Shown: positions 54,771 through 63,885 of the stretch, piece by piece
Layout of the letters: each line of letters begins with the position of its first letter
How positions within the stretch are numbered: the stretch's first letter is position 1
Origin: Blastopirellula marina
Lineage (GTDB): Bacteria > Planctomycetota > Planctomycetia > Pirellulales > Pirellulaceae
Length of the DNA: 64,000 nucleotides
Assembly: GCF_002967765.1 (NCBI RefSeq)
Contig: NZ_PUHY01000005.1
Coordinates: 620,001 to 684,000, forward strand
Direction: 5' to 3'
Position numbers and translations under genes: made by a program
The notes under the pieces: model-generated
What the model saw: the letters and a program-made list of their open reading frames with translations, nothing else
Database searches by the model: none
Told to the model about the DNA's origin: nothing

Positions 54771-55511
54771 ATGTCAACGCAACAACTCGCGCATGAAGTC
54801 GATTACGAAATCCTAGGTGAATCGATGCAGTTGGTCGAAATCGAACTCGACCCAGGCGAGACCGTGATCGCCGAAGCAGGAGCGATGTGCTACATGGAGG
54901 AAGGCATTCAATTCGACGCGAAGATGGGCGACGGTTCCAATGCCAATCAAGGGTTCTTCGGCAGCTTGATGCAAGCTGGTGGACGAATGCTCACCGGCGA
55001 GTCGATCTTCCTCACCCACTTCACCAACCATGGTGGCGGTAAAAAACGCGTTGCCTTTGCGGCGCCTTTCCCTGGAAAGATTCTGCCGCTCGATTTGTCG
55101 ACGGTAAACGGTCGCATGATCTGTCAGAAGGATTCGTTCCTGTGTGCGGCCCTTGGCACCAAGCTATCGGTTGCGTTCAACAAACGCCTCGGGGCTGGCT
55201 TCTTCGGGGGCGAAGGATTCATTATGCAGCGACTGGAAGGAGACGGTTTGGCGTTTCTACATGCGTGCGGCACCATCATCAAGAAGGAACTTAACGGTGA
55301 AACGCTTCGCGTCGACGCTGGTTGCCTAGTCGGCTTCACCGACGGTATCGACTACAACATCGAACGGGCCGGCAACTTGAAGAGTATGGTCTTCGGTGGC
55401 GAAGGTTTGTTCCTGGCAACGCTACGTGGCGAAGGAACCGTCTACCTGCAAAGCCTCCCCTTCAGCCGCATGGCCGAACGCATCGTTCAGCATGCCCCAG
55501 GCAAAGGTTAA
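54771..55511 (+). CDS. AIM24/TIGR00266-family protein 2
   Basis: 246 residues, nearly the same as the protein at 49187 over the whole shared length, but without the glycine-rich tail. Same family motifs ([40 protein letters not shown]). The two paralogues flank the DUF1559 modules on the same strand. A strong terminator follows. Confidence 0.9.
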   Translation: MSTQQLAHEVDYEILGESMQLVEIELDPGETVIAEAGAMCYMEEGIQFDAKMGDGSNANQGFFGSLMQAGGRMLTGESIFLTHFTNHGGGKKRVAFAAPFPGKILPLDLSTVNGRMICQKDSFLCAALGTKLSVAFNKRLGAGFFGGEGFIMQRLEGDGLAFLHACGTIIKKELNGETLRVDAGCLVGFTDGIDYNIERAGNLKSMVFGGEGLFLATLRGEGTVYLQSLPFSRMAERIVQHAPGKG

Positions 55512-55525
55512 ATCAAGTTTAAGTT

Positions 55526-56398
55526 TCATTGAGGAAGGCGGGCCTCCCCTTCCTCAATGAGATTTTGAATTGCCCGCAGTCGGGCATAGCCGCACGTGTG
55601 CGTCACGCCAGCGTGCATCTGGTACTGCACGAACTCCATCCGGACCTTACCTTCGGCATTACAATCGCAATGCCAGACGAATTCAGGGGTGGCCTGCAAG
55701 GAAAAGCCTTCGTCGCGCTGAGTCATTGCGGCGGTAGCTTGCTTTATCAGCGCGTAACGACTGGGAATATCCCCTGGTTCGGCGAATTGGTCGTAAGTCG
55801 TCAACTGCTGACGAAACGCTTGGAAGTTATTCGCCACTTTCGGCCACATGGCGAGCTTCGTCTCTTGAACATTGGAATACGATCCTAATTCCCAGAAGTA
55901 GACTGCCCCTGTATCCTCCTTGCGGAGACTTAACAGCCATAAGTTGCCGTGTGCGTCACGAGCAATCGGAAGGGTACTTTCCGGTAGGCGATCGGCGAGT
56001 ATTTCGAGATGCTATTCGACGCTCGCCCACGAGCGTTCGTCATTAAGCGCGAAGAAACATAAAACATCGCTTGCTGTCTGTCTACCATCTTCCTCAAAGA
56101 TCACGCAATTCGGTGAGGGAAATCCTCCATTGTGATCAAGGACAAACTCGCGATATTCACTCGGTAGTTTAAGCGATCGCTCTTTCTCAAAGGAATGGAG
56201 ATATGACTCGGTCAATTGAGCGACATCCGGGAGCGATTTTAGCATTGCATTCTCAGGACGATTAATTCGATCCGTTACCAGATTGTCTTCAATGGATCGA
56301 GACGAGGTGATGGCGTCCATGGCTGGATCGCAGCCACTAAGAAGAAACGCTAAAAGAGCAGCCATGATCGGTAATATGTACGACTGTTTGTATTTCAC
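55526..56398 (-). pseudogene. SUKH (SMI1/KNR4)-family lipoprotein gene with an in-frame TAG
   Basis: The start at 56398 gives a lipoprotein leader (LPIMAALLAFLLSGC) and a SUKH domain beginning LKLPSEYREFVLDHNGGFPS. At 56012-56014 an in-frame TAG interrupts ERSWASVE and HLEILADRL; the same frame then continues with the rest of the SUKH fold (LPIARDAHGNLWLLSLR, DTGAVYFWELGS) to a TGA at 55526-55528. SUKH proteins often act as immunity proteins to toxins. The joined protein is 290 residues. Nonsense mutation, readthrough or sequencing error. Confidence 0.75.
55527..55559. terminator. Strong hairpin terminator
   Basis: CATTGAGGAAGG (55527-55538) and CCTTCCTCAATG (55548-55559) form a perfect 12-bp stem with a 9-base loop after AIM24 gene 2. 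On the other strand it overlaps the last codons and stop of the SUKH gene. Confidence 0.75.
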
Positions 56399-56593
56399 TT
56401 TAAATCCATTAGGGATGCCGAGAGTTTAGTTGCTGCCAATGTATCGCCTCGATTTAAGGTGACAAGCGGAATTTGTTTACGCATCGTATTTCACTCAGTT
56501 AAACAGCGGCAAAGCGTTCGACAAGCACGAACAATTCATCTACCTTGGCACCAGCATCCACATCATGAATGGCCACAGGTAAGGTTGAACCAC

Positions 56594-57436
56594 ATGAGCG
56601 TTCCGTCAAAAGGCGACCAAGAAGCGGCAGACGCCAGGAAAGTCGATCAGGCATTAGAACTTCTGATGGCCGGCAACCATAAGAAAGCAGAGCGATTGCT
56701 GCTCGAAGTGACGGAAAATACGCCTGATGACTATCAGGTGGTGGAAGAAGACGCCGAGGGATTCGACATCAAGTTTTGGGATCAAGCCAGCTTCATGCAC
56801 TATATCGCCTGGATGCAGGCAGGTCACATCCCCGAGACAAGCATCAATTGGCTACCGAGTGCCTACCCACGAGCACATTATTACCTGGCGTTTCTGTATG
56901 TGAAGCTAAAGCAGTATGACTCGGCCTGGGACCATATCACAATCGCCGAAAAGCTAGAGCCGACCAAGCCAGCGATTCAGTTCGAGGGCGCACAAATCTT
57001 GGTACATCAGAAGAAGCTGGACGAGGCACTGGCCCGCTACCGAAAGGTATCCGATTTGGGACCGTTTGTCAGCCAGCGCGATCTGGCAGTTGCCCGGCGC
57101 GGTGAAGGGTTCGTGCTGATCGAGATGCAAGAGCTTGATGCGGCGGAATCTGCGTTCAAAAAGTCGTTGGAGTTTGAACCCAACAACGAAATCGCGATGG
57201 GAGAACTTCAGTACATCCAACACTTGCGTAGCGGCGGCGAAGCAGCGCGGATGGAGTCGGTTGCTTCGCAGAGTGAAATCGATATGACCAAGTGCATCGT
57301 CTGCGAAACGCACGTCGAAGAAGGTGTGGTCATCCAGGTCAAAGGTATCCCTCTGGCTATCTGCCAGACTTGCCACGATAAGATGCTGCAAGAGACTGCC
57401 GCAAAGGAAAAGAAGTGGTGGCAATTCTGGAAGTAG
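56594..57436 (+). CDS. TPR-containing protein with C-terminal zinc motif
   Basis: 280 residues from ATG 56594 (MSVPSKGDQEAADARKVDQA). Two to three TPR-like repeats (YLAFLYVKLKQYDSAWDHIT; LVHQKKLDEALARYRKVSD; ELDAAESAFKKSLEFEPNN). The C-terminus has paired cysteines CIVC and CQTC, about 27 residues apart, likely a small zinc ribbon, and ends KKWWQFWK. A scaffold-like protein of unknown role. Confidence 0.75.
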   Translation: MSVPSKGDQEAADARKVDQALELLMAGNHKKAERLLLEVTENTPDDYQVVEEDAEGFDIKFWDQASFMHYIAWMQAGHIPETSINWLPSAYPRAHYYLAFLYVKLKQYDSAWDHITIAEKLEPTKPAIQFEGAQILVHQKKLDEALARYRKVSDLGPFVSQRDLAVARRGEGFVLIEMQELDAAESAFKKSLEFEPNNEIAMGELQYIQHLRSGGEAARMESVASQSEIDMTKCIVCETHVEEGVVIQVKGIPLAICQTCHDKMLQETAAKEKKWWQFWK

Positions 57437-57443
57437 ATAGCAA

Positions 57444-58334
57444 CTACTTCTCGCCCCTATCCCACTTAAACGTGCCCAGCTTCGTCCGATCTAATCCCTG
57501 CAGGTGCGCTTCAGATCGTTCAGGCGAATCGGAGCGAACATAGCGGTACGAGGCGTTCGGAAAGACCGATTCGATCAACGCGTACAGCTTCGGATCGTGC
57601 TCTTTCAGTTCTTCGCGGGTGTTGACGTGGTTATGCTGCGAGTCGTTTTCGGTATTGCAGTCGAACCAACTTTGCACCCCTTCGGCCCAGTACTCGTTGA
57701 CGTTGGATCCGGCGTAGGTTCCCTTCCACGCTTCATTTTCTTGAGCGGCCTCAAAGCACGCTTGCAGATTGGCTTGAAACATCGGATCGAGATCGACGAG
57801 TGCCATTTGATGGATGGCATGCGAAAACTCGTGGATCAAGATACATTCCTTGCGGTAAGGATCGCCCGGTAAGTTGAGTACGTTCTCCTCAGCGCACGAT
57901 ATTGACGGACGGTGCTTCGTCGCCCCCAGCCCGCGCGCACGTCGGTTCCAATACTCCTTCGGCGTCAAGTCGGAATGCTCTGGCACATCGCAGGTTCGTT
58001 CCGAAACGGCCATCACGGTCAAGCGAACCCGATTGGCTGCCAACTGCCGCAACACATCCCCCCGCCCTTCTAGCATCGCCTGCACGACATAGGCGGTCTC
58101 TTGCAGCGCGGAATCATGCACCTTGGCTGACGCCACAATCGGAAAGTCATCGACCAAAATGCACTTCTGATAGAAGTCGTCCAGCGAAAACTTGTCAACG
58201 ATGTCCTGTGGAATGGGCTGCTGAACCGTGGGTGTGCTCCTGTCCAAACTCTGCTCAGCGGCACTGCCATGACGGACAGCAAAGACGATTACTAACATCA
58301 CGAAGATTATGTAAAAGCAAGTGTGACGAAACAT
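57444..58334 (-). CDS. Secreted HEXXH metallopeptidase-like protein
   Basis: Signal peptide (YIIFVMLVIVFAV) and a zincin motif HEFSH (H168-H172 in LIHEFSHAIHQM), with candidate third ligand in NEYWAEGVQSWFD. The active-site region fits an extracellular zinc peptidase. The gene starts two bases after the stop of the GH105 gene, so the two are an operon. Confidence 0.75.
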   Translation of the reverse strand: MFRHTCFYIIFVMLVIVFAVRHGSAAEQSLDRSTPTVQQPIPQDIVDKFSLDDFYQKCILVDDFPIVASAKVHDSALQETAYVVQAMLEGRGDVLRQLAANRVRLTVMAVSERTCDVPEHSDLTPKEYWNRRARGLGATKHRPSISCAEENVLNLPGDPYRKECILIHEFSHAIHQMALVDLDPMFQANLQACFEAAQENEAWKGTYAGSNVNEYWAEGVQSWFDCNTENDSQHNHVNTREELKEHDPKLYALIESVFPNASYRYVRSDSPERSEAHLQGLDRTKLGTFKWDRGEK

Positions 58335-58336
58335 AA

Positions 58337-59521
58337 TTAAGGTGCGGTCTTTCGAGTGGTGATGTACTGAAGCAAGCGTTGTTGTTCTGCCGCTGCAAAA
58401 AGAACGGCGAAGATGCCATGATCATTGTCAGGGGGGAAAGCCTCTACCAAGTAGTCTTCTTCCGATTGCAGCGGCCCTGGACCTGGGCTGGTACTCAAGA
58501 CTTGACCATCTTTTGTCACGTAGTTGGGTAGCAGGGCAAATGCTTTCTGGGCGGCCGATTCATAGGATGGATCATGCAGCCAGCCAAGCCGAACCCCTTT
58601 TGACATCGCGGTGGCAATCATCGCAGTTCCGCTCGTATCTAAAGGAGATTCTGTTGGATCCCGCTGCAACAGCGTATGCCAGCTTCCATCAGGCTGCTGT
58701 AACGGCAACAAGCTCGCGCAAAGCTCACGGAAATTCGCAAGCACCACCTGCCGTGCCTTGGAATCTTCTGGAAGAACTTCTAAGGCCTGGGAAAAGCCTT
58801 GAAGTAACCAACCGTGTCCACGCGACCAGGCTCCTGGTGACAATTGTTCCGGTGTTTCCTTTAGCCACCCGCGCCCTTGGCACCACAAGCCGGTAGTTGG
58901 ATCTCGAAGAACGTCCCGATGGATCTTACCCTGAAGGACAATTTCTTCCAGGTACTTGCTTTGCTCTGATTCCACAATCGTCGCCATGCGAGCCATTCGT
59001 GCCACGTATTGCTGCATTGCATCGATCAACATCGCGTAACCGCCGCCACGTGTTTTACCGCGTGGATGAAGTAGTTCTCCGTTGGGGCCTCGCCAGACGT
59101 TCTGCAGCAAGTCATCCGTTTGTTTGCGGAATACGGGCAGCCAAGCGTCATCCTCGGAGGCTTCGTAAAGTGCCCAGGTTGAGCAACCAAAAGGTTGAGC
59201 CTTCCAAGAAACGTTCGTTTCAGGCGTGATCTGCAACTGCTGTGCGATGGCGAACACTTTGGCGACCGCGTTTTCATCGTTGGTTGCCTCGGCAAAGCTC
59301 AGTACGGCCTCTAGCGCGAGTTCATAACGATAGTTGGTCCGCTCAGGTTGAGTATTTAATACGCGATCACGAAGAATCGTACCAGCGTGATAGAGTGGCG
59401 TTCGGTTGGTAGATTCGACCAGATTCGGATTGGATGGTGGGTCTTGAGCTTCACTCAAATTCTGAAATGAAATCAGCAAACAGAATGTTAGCAAGAAGCA
59501 GCGAGTGGAGCGTTCGGACAT
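58337..59521 (-). CDS. Secreted GH88/GH105-family glycosidase
   Basis: Unsaturated glucuronyl/rhamnogalacturonyl hydrolase family. Signal peptide MSERSTRCFLLTFCLLISF; a longer upstream frame was rejected. The alpha/alpha barrel contains WSRGHGWLLQGFSQAL, the family signature region, and a DTSGTAMIATAM block. It likely removes unsaturated uronic residues from pectin fragments outside the cytoplasm. Co-transcribed with the secreted HEXXH protein. Confidence 0.82.
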   Translation of the reverse strand: MSERSTRCFLLTFCLLISFQNLSEAQDPPSNPNLVESTNRTPLYHAGTILRDRVLNTQPERTNYRYELALEAVLSFAEATNDENAVAKVFAIAQQLQITPETNVSWKAQPFGCSTWALYEASEDDAWLPVFRKQTDDLLQNVWRGPNGELLHPRGKTRGGGYAMLIDAMQQYVARMARMATIVESEQSKYLEEIVLQGKIHRDVLRDPTTGLWCQGRGWLKETPEQLSPGAWSRGHGWLLQGFSQALEVLPEDSKARQVVLANFRELCASLLPLQQPDGSWHTLLQRDPTESPLDTSGTAMIATAMSKGVRLGWLHDPSYESAAQKAFALLPNYVTKDGQVLSTSPGPGPLQSEEDYLVEAFPPDNDHGIFAVLFAAAEQQRLLQYITTRKTAP

Positions 59522-59611
59522 AGCTGATTTTATGGGCGGAAGATGGACGTACGAACCTCTGAGACGACGCACAGATATTAAAACGTGCTGGCATGTGAAC
59601 GTCCACAAAAA

Positions 59612-59643
59612 AAGCGGCGTCGTCCTTCTGGATAACACCGCTT
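59612..59643 (-). terminator. Rho-independent terminator of the NHL gene
   Basis: On the minus strand AAGCGG (59643-59638) pairs with CCGCTT (59617-59612), with partly paired interior, then a T-run, 25 bases after the stop at 59669. Confidence 0.7.
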
Positions 59644-59668
59644 ATAGGTTGTGTCATATGGATCTGGC

Positions 59669-60721
59669 TTAGCCAACCTTCTTCAACAGCGAGACGCGGC
59701 CGCCGACGACCCATTCGGCCAGGTAGATGTTGCCATCGGCATCAAAGGTGGCGCCGTGCGGGTGAACGAATTTGCCGTCGACCCACTTATCGCGTTGTTG
59801 ACGCACCTTGCGGCCGTTGGCGTTAACTTCCTTACGCCATGCCGGATCGTCGTCGAGGTAGGTCAGCACGTTGTTCTCTTTGTCGAGTAGCGTCAATCGC
59901 GAATCCAATTCACCGACCAACATCACTTCGCCACGGATATCGAGCGATGAAGGATAGACCAGATTGTCGACGTAGCTCAGATGCTCGCCGTCGAGAGTAA
60001 AGTACTGCAGGCGATTGTTGGCGCGGTCGGTGACGCACAGCGACGGCTCGCGACCTGGGCGGGTATCGACATACAACCCGTGCGGGCAATTCAGCTCACC
60101 TGGCTTGCTGCCACGGCCACCCCAACTGCGGACCCAGTTCGCATCAGCATCGTACTGATGGACGAAGTGCGAACCGTAACCATCACCCACGTAGAAGCCG
60201 CCACCTGGCGCCAGGGCAATATTGGTCGGGGTATAGCGACCGGCGTCTTTGTAGCGATTCGACTCTTGCGGGAAGCCTTTTTTCCAGACCACTTCGCCAT
60301 TGAGGTCGAGCTTGGCGATTTGGTGATTCTTCACGTCGCTTAAGTAGAGGAACTCTTGCCCTTCTTCACTTCGCAGATCGAGGCCATGGCCGCCTCCATG
60401 GAACTCTTTACCGAACGACCGGACATACTTGCCGTCGGCGTCGAATACGACAATCGCGTCGATCGGATCCTTGGCTGGGCTCTGGTGGGTGATGTAGATC
60501 AAGCCGTCCGAATCGATCGCGACGTCGTGCGTCGCGCCCCACTGAATGTTGTCCGGCAGTTCGCCCCAGTAATGGTGGCACTCGTAGACATATTCACCCG
60601 AGCCAACGCGCAATGGATTCGAATCGGACTTGTTCTCCGCCCGAAGTAAGAGCGGCGTTGCCAAGGCCGTGGCAGTCGCGGCGGTGGTTTGTAAGAACTG
60701 TCGGCGGGTAGGTGAAGCCAT
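59669..60721 (-). CDS. Tat-exported NHL-repeat beta-propeller protein
   Basis: Twin-arginine signal MASPTRRQFLQTTAATATAL, then NHL-type propeller repeats (for example NIALAPGGGFYVGDGYGSHF and GLYVDTRPGREPSLCVTDRA). Resembles peptidyl-alpha-hydroxyglycine-alpha-amidating-lyase-like or NHL-domain proteins of planctomycetes. Folded before export, so a bound metal or cofactor is possible. Function unknown. Confidence 0.88.
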   Translation of the reverse strand: MASPTRRQFLQTTAATATALATPLLLRAENKSDSNPLRVGSGEYVYECHHYWGELPDNIQWGATHDVAIDSDGLIYITHQSPAKDPIDAIVVFDADGKYVRSFGKEFHGGGHGLDLRSEEGQEFLYLSDVKNHQIAKLDLNGEVVWKKGFPQESNRYKDAGRYTPTNIALAPGGGFYVGDGYGSHFVHQYDADANWVRSWGGRGSKPGELNCPHGLYVDTRPGREPSLCVTDRANNRLQYFTLDGEHLSYVDNLVYPSSLDIRGEVMLVGELDSRLTLLDKENNVLTYLDDDPAWRKEVNANGRKVRQQRDKWVDGKFVHPHGATFDADGNIYLAEWVVGGRVSLLKKVG

Positions 60722-61064
60722 GCGGTAGGAGTCCTATCTAGCAGTTGAATCAAGCATTCGTTGCGAGAACGAAAATCGAGTGTTTGTATGAGCAGTGCTG
60801 CATTCTAAGTGAACTCGCGTAGGCGACAACGCCCAATCTGCGAAACATTACCGGAGTGAAAAACAGCCCCCTAGGCGGCGAATTGCGGGGAGGATTACTA
60901 AGTCAAAAAAACGAACGTGGACAAAAAATATCCTTTCACCCAACGACTGGCGAAACCACTGCCTCCGACACAAATCGCAGCCACACAAACGCTGCTCTTA
61001 AGTGTCCCAAAAATCTTCCTGCTTTCACGCTTGACGAAAACAGACAGGTCTGTATGATTCAAGC
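60722..61064. other. Intergenic stretch before the TetR gene
   Basis: About 340 bases. The only clear element is the operator at 61040-61053. No gene was supported. Confidence 0.45.
61040..61053. promoter_or_regulatory. TetR operator site 1
   Basis: ACAGACAGGTCTGT, twelve bases before the TetR start, an imperfect palindrome. Its position suggests autoregulation. Sites 2 and 3 have the same consensus. Confidence 0.75.
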
Positions 61065-61661
61065 ATGAGTAAGACGGAAAAACAACCGAGTGCCCGACAA
61101 CGCCTGCTCCAAACGGCCGAACGATTGTTCTATGCCGAGGGGATTCGGGCAGTCGGCATTGACCGAATCATCGCCGAAGCGGAAGTTGCTAAGACAACGC
61201 TCTACAGCCACTTCCCGTCAAAGGATGCATTGATTCTGGCCGTCTTACAAAAGCGAGAAGTCGATGTCGACAACATGTTTGAGAAAGCCATTGAGAGATC
61301 CGTCCAAAAGGGTGGAGCGAAGCTGGAAGGATTCTTCAGCGGGCTGAAACGTTGGTTTCAACAACCTGGCTTTCGTGGTTGCTCGTTCATCAACGCGGCA
61401 GTCGAATTGGCCGATAGTCAGCATGATGCGTCGCAATTTGCTTCCGCCCATAAACAACGCTTCCACAGCAGAATCGAAGAACTGATCGCGGAGGATTATA
61501 GCCCAGCTGTCGCCAAGGCCACGTCGGCGGCAATTTCACTTCTGGTGGAAGGGGCAATCATCAGCGCTGTATTAGAAGCGTCCGCCAAACCAGCCGATAC
61601 CGCGAAAGCAACCGCGATGCAATTGATTGACTCGTTCCCAGGAATGATTCCTTCCCATTGA
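61065..61661 (+). CDS. TetR-family transcriptional regulator
   Basis: 198 residues. N-terminal helix-turn-helix: LFYAEGIRAVGIDRIIAEAE then VAKTTLYSHFPSKDALILAV, the typical TetR recognition helix. The C-terminal helical region senses an unknown ligand. A matching palindromic operator lies upstream of it and two lie upstream of the following operon, so it most likely represses both. Confidence 0.93.
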   Translation: MSKTEKQPSARQRLLQTAERLFYAEGIRAVGIDRIIAEAEVAKTTLYSHFPSKDALILAVLQKREVDVDNMFEKAIERSVQKGGAKLEGFFSGLKRWFQQPGFRGCSFINAAVELADSQHDASQFASAHKQRFHSRIEELIAEDYSPAVAKATSAAISLLVEGAIISAVLEASAKPADTAKATAMQLIDSFPGMIPSH

Positions 61662-61694
61662 GTGTAACCTTCCCCTTTTTTTGTCATCATAGAA

Positions 61695-61708
61695 ACAGAC
61701 CGGTCTGT
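61695..61708. promoter_or_regulatory. TetR operator site 2
   Basis: ACAGACCGGTCTGT, a perfect 14-bp palindrome, 230 bases before the next gene. Confidence 0.75.
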
Positions 61709-61739
61709 AGTGTTTACGGCCGGTTAATGATTGAGAGCT

Positions 61740-61814
61740 ATATTTCAGACCTAAATCAATGGGATACGACCGAACATGTTTGGGACGATCAATTCAACGT
61801 CTGATTTGAAATAT
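61740..61814. repeat. Imperfect inverted repeat between operator sites
   Basis: ATATTTC and AAATCA (61740-61758, with a 6-base insert) pair with TGATTT-GAAATAT (61802-61814), 13 paired bases. It lies between operator sites 2 and 3. Confidence 0.4.
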
Positions 61815-61863
61815 GCAACGAATCAGGCAACATTCCGATCCCCATTTTTTTTCGACGAACCAG

Positions 61864-61877
61864 ACAGACCTGTCTGT
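61864..61877. promoter_or_regulatory. TetR operator site 3
   Basis: ACAGACCTGTCTGT, the reverse complement of site 1, 50 bases before the AhpD/CMD gene. Confidence 0.75.
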
Positions 61878-61927
61878 AGTATTGTTTCTTTTTTGGGTTT
61901 ACCCACTTAATTACCAGGAGATTTCCC

Positions 61928-62506
61928 ATGCAACGCCTCCAATCCGTCAATCCAGAAACGGCCCAAGGTCGCACCAAGGAACTGTTAGATACGGTGCATC
62001 AAGCCTTTGGCGTGGTTCCCAATGCGGCAAAAGTGATGGCCAATTCACCAGCGGTACTCAGCAGCTTCATTGGGTTCACCACCGCCCTCGCCGATTCGAA
62101 GATCGACACGAAGCTACAGAACCAAGTGAAACTGATCACCAGCGAAAACAACGACTGCGATTACTGCACGTCGATTCTTAGCGCTACCGCACCAGCAGCC
62201 GGTATGTCGGCCACCGATGTCCTAACAGGTCGGACCGGTCAATCGGAAGATGCGCGCATCAAGTCGGCGTTGACGTTTGCCAATGATGTGCTGGAAAGCC
62301 GTGGCAAGGTCAGCGATGCCCAACTGGCCGCCGTCCGCGATGCTGGTTTCGACGATGCCGAAATCGTCGAGATCGTTGCCAGCGTCGTACATGGTTGCTT
62401 CACGAACTTTCTGAACAACGTGGCCGATACCGAGCTGGATATCCCGCAGGCAGAACCAGTCGTAACGGCGGAAAGCTGCCACTCAGGGACCTGCTCGGCA
62501 CGCTGA
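61928..62506 (+). CDS. AhpD/carboxymuconolactone-decarboxylase-like protein
   Basis: CMD-superfamily fold with the redox pair CDYC in [13 protein letters not shown], as in AhpD-type alkylhydroperoxidases. AGGAG precedes the ATG. First gene of the TetR-controlled operon; a role in handling oxidants or reactive organic compounds is possible. C-terminal cysteines (SCHSGTC) are additional. Confidence 0.88.
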   Translation: MQRLQSVNPETAQGRTKELLDTVHQAFGVVPNAAKVMANSPAVLSSFIGFTTALADSKIDTKLQNQVKLITSENNDCDYCTSILSATAPAAGMSATDVLTGRTGQSEDARIKSALTFANDVLESRGKVSDAQLAAVRDAGFDDAEIVEIVASVVHGCFTNFLNNVADTELDIPQAEPVVTAESCHSGTCSAR

Positions 62507-62529
62507 TCGAAGTGCCCACAAATTCATCT

Positions 62530-62565
62530 GTCAGCTGGAACGGGCAAACGCGTGTTCCAGCTGAC
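62530..62565 (+). repeat. Perfect 12-bp hairpin inside the operon
   Basis: GTCAGCTGGAAC (62530-62541) and GTTCCAGCTGAC (62554-62565), between the CMD and DUF1348 genes, with a 12-base loop. Possible attenuator, processing site or repeat; the stem core also occurs at 34799-34828. Confidence 0.6.
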
Positions 62566-62601
62566 TCCTTTCTTCAAAACCTAACCTGCAGGAGGTTTAC
62601 A

Positions 62602-63063
62602 ATGTCTACCCTTCGCCCACCCTTTACTTTGGAAACGGCAACCGCCAAGGTTCGCGCCGCCGAAGATGCCTGGAATAGTCGCGATCCTCATCGCGTGTCC
62701 TTGGCCTATACGGTCGATTCCCAGTGGCGAAATCGCAGTCAATTCGTTACCGGCCGTGATGCAATTCGCGAGTTTCTGAACGACAAATGGCAACGGGAAC
62801 AAGACTATCGCTTGACCAAATCGCTTTGGAGTTTCACAGAGAATCACATCGCGGTTCGCTTTCAGTACGAATATCACGATGCCGCTGGTCAGTGGTTTCG
62901 CGCGTACGGCAACGAGCTTTGGGAGTTCGATGACGAAGGCCTGATGCGACGCCGCGAAGCAAGTATCAACGATGTGCAGATCGCGGAAGCAGAGCGACGT
63001 TTTCACTGGGCGGCACCTGGACCGCGACCAAGCGAAGACGAAGGTATCCCGGCCGTGAAGTGA
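62602..63063 (+). CDS. DUF1348/SnoaL-like protein
   Basis: 153 residues from ATG 62602 with GGAGG upstream. NTF2-like fold: [39 protein letters not shown] and [20 protein letters not shown] match the DUF1348 family. Second gene of the TetR-linked operon. Function unknown. Confidence 0.85.
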   Translation: MSTLRPPFTLETATAKVRAAEDAWNSRDPHRVSLAYTVDSQWRNRSQFVTGRDAIREFLNDKWQREQDYRLTKSLWSFTENHIAVRFQYEYHDAAGQWFRAYGNELWEFDDEGLMRRREASINDVQIAEAERRFHWAAPGPRPSEDEGIPAVK

Positions 63064-63100
63064 ACATGCCGACCCATCCCACAAACATGGAGTGCAAATC

Positions 63101-63706
63101 ATGACAACGTATACCAGCGATATCGCCTTCACCCCGACGGTGAAGGCGATTCAAACCGACAAAGGTTCACGCGCGTCGTACGAGAAGATGGAACAGCGTG
63201 GTAGTTGGCGAGCGAAGATCACGCCTGACTTGGTCGAGTTTTTGTCCGACTTAGACATGTTCTACTTCGGCACCGCCAATGCGACTGGCCAACCCTACAT
63301 TCAGTATCGCGGTGGCAGTCCTGGCTTCCTGAAGGTGATCGACGAGACGACGCTTGGCTTCGCCGATTTCAGCGGAAACCGCCAGTACATCACCGTGGGT
63401 AACCTGGCGGAGAATCCGCAAGCATTCATTTTTCTGATCGACTACATCAATAGCCGCCGCATCAAATTGTGGGGCAAGGCAAAAGTGGTCGAAGGCGATG
63501 CCGAACTTGAGCAGCGTTTGCACGATCCTAACTATCGAGGCAAAGTCGAACGAGCGATCTTATTCGTGGTGGAAGCTTGGGATATCAACTGTCCGCAGCA
63601 CATCCACAAACGCTTCCCGCAGAAACTGGTTGCGCCAGTCATCGAGGAATTGGAGACCAAGATAAAGAAGCTGGAAGCAGAGCTATCGACACTGAAAAAC
63701 GCATAA
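63101..63706 (+). CDS. Pyridoxamine 5'-phosphate oxidase-like flavoprotein
   Basis: Split-barrel FMN-binding fold of about 200 residues. The block DMFYFGTANATGQPYIQYRG and NRQYITVGNLAENPQAFIF fit the PNPOx-like family. ATG 63101 with GGAG eight bases upstream. Third gene of the TetR-linked operon; perhaps a reductase for an oxidised or electrophilic compound. Confidence 0.85.
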   Translation: MTTYTSDIAFTPTVKAIQTDKGSRASYEKMEQRGSWRAKITPDLVEFLSDLDMFYFGTANATGQPYIQYRGGSPGFLKVIDETTLGFADFSGNRQYITVGNLAENPQAFIFLIDYINSRRIKLWGKAKVVEGDAELEQRLHDPNYRGKVERAILFVVEAWDINCPQHIHKRFPQKLVAPVIEELETKIKKLEAELSTLKNA

Positions 63707-63885
63707 CGAAAAGTCCCCTGCGCAAAAGCGAGAACGCCGGCCGCTGTCAGCCAAAACGGTGTCGATTTGTCGTAGAAATCCGCGCCAAGAGCGTCTTCAT
63801 TCATTCCGTCGCTTTGGGGTGGTTGTTTAGAATCGAACTCGCGTGGTTCCATTCCGACTATTACCTACCAGGCTTCACCAAGCAT

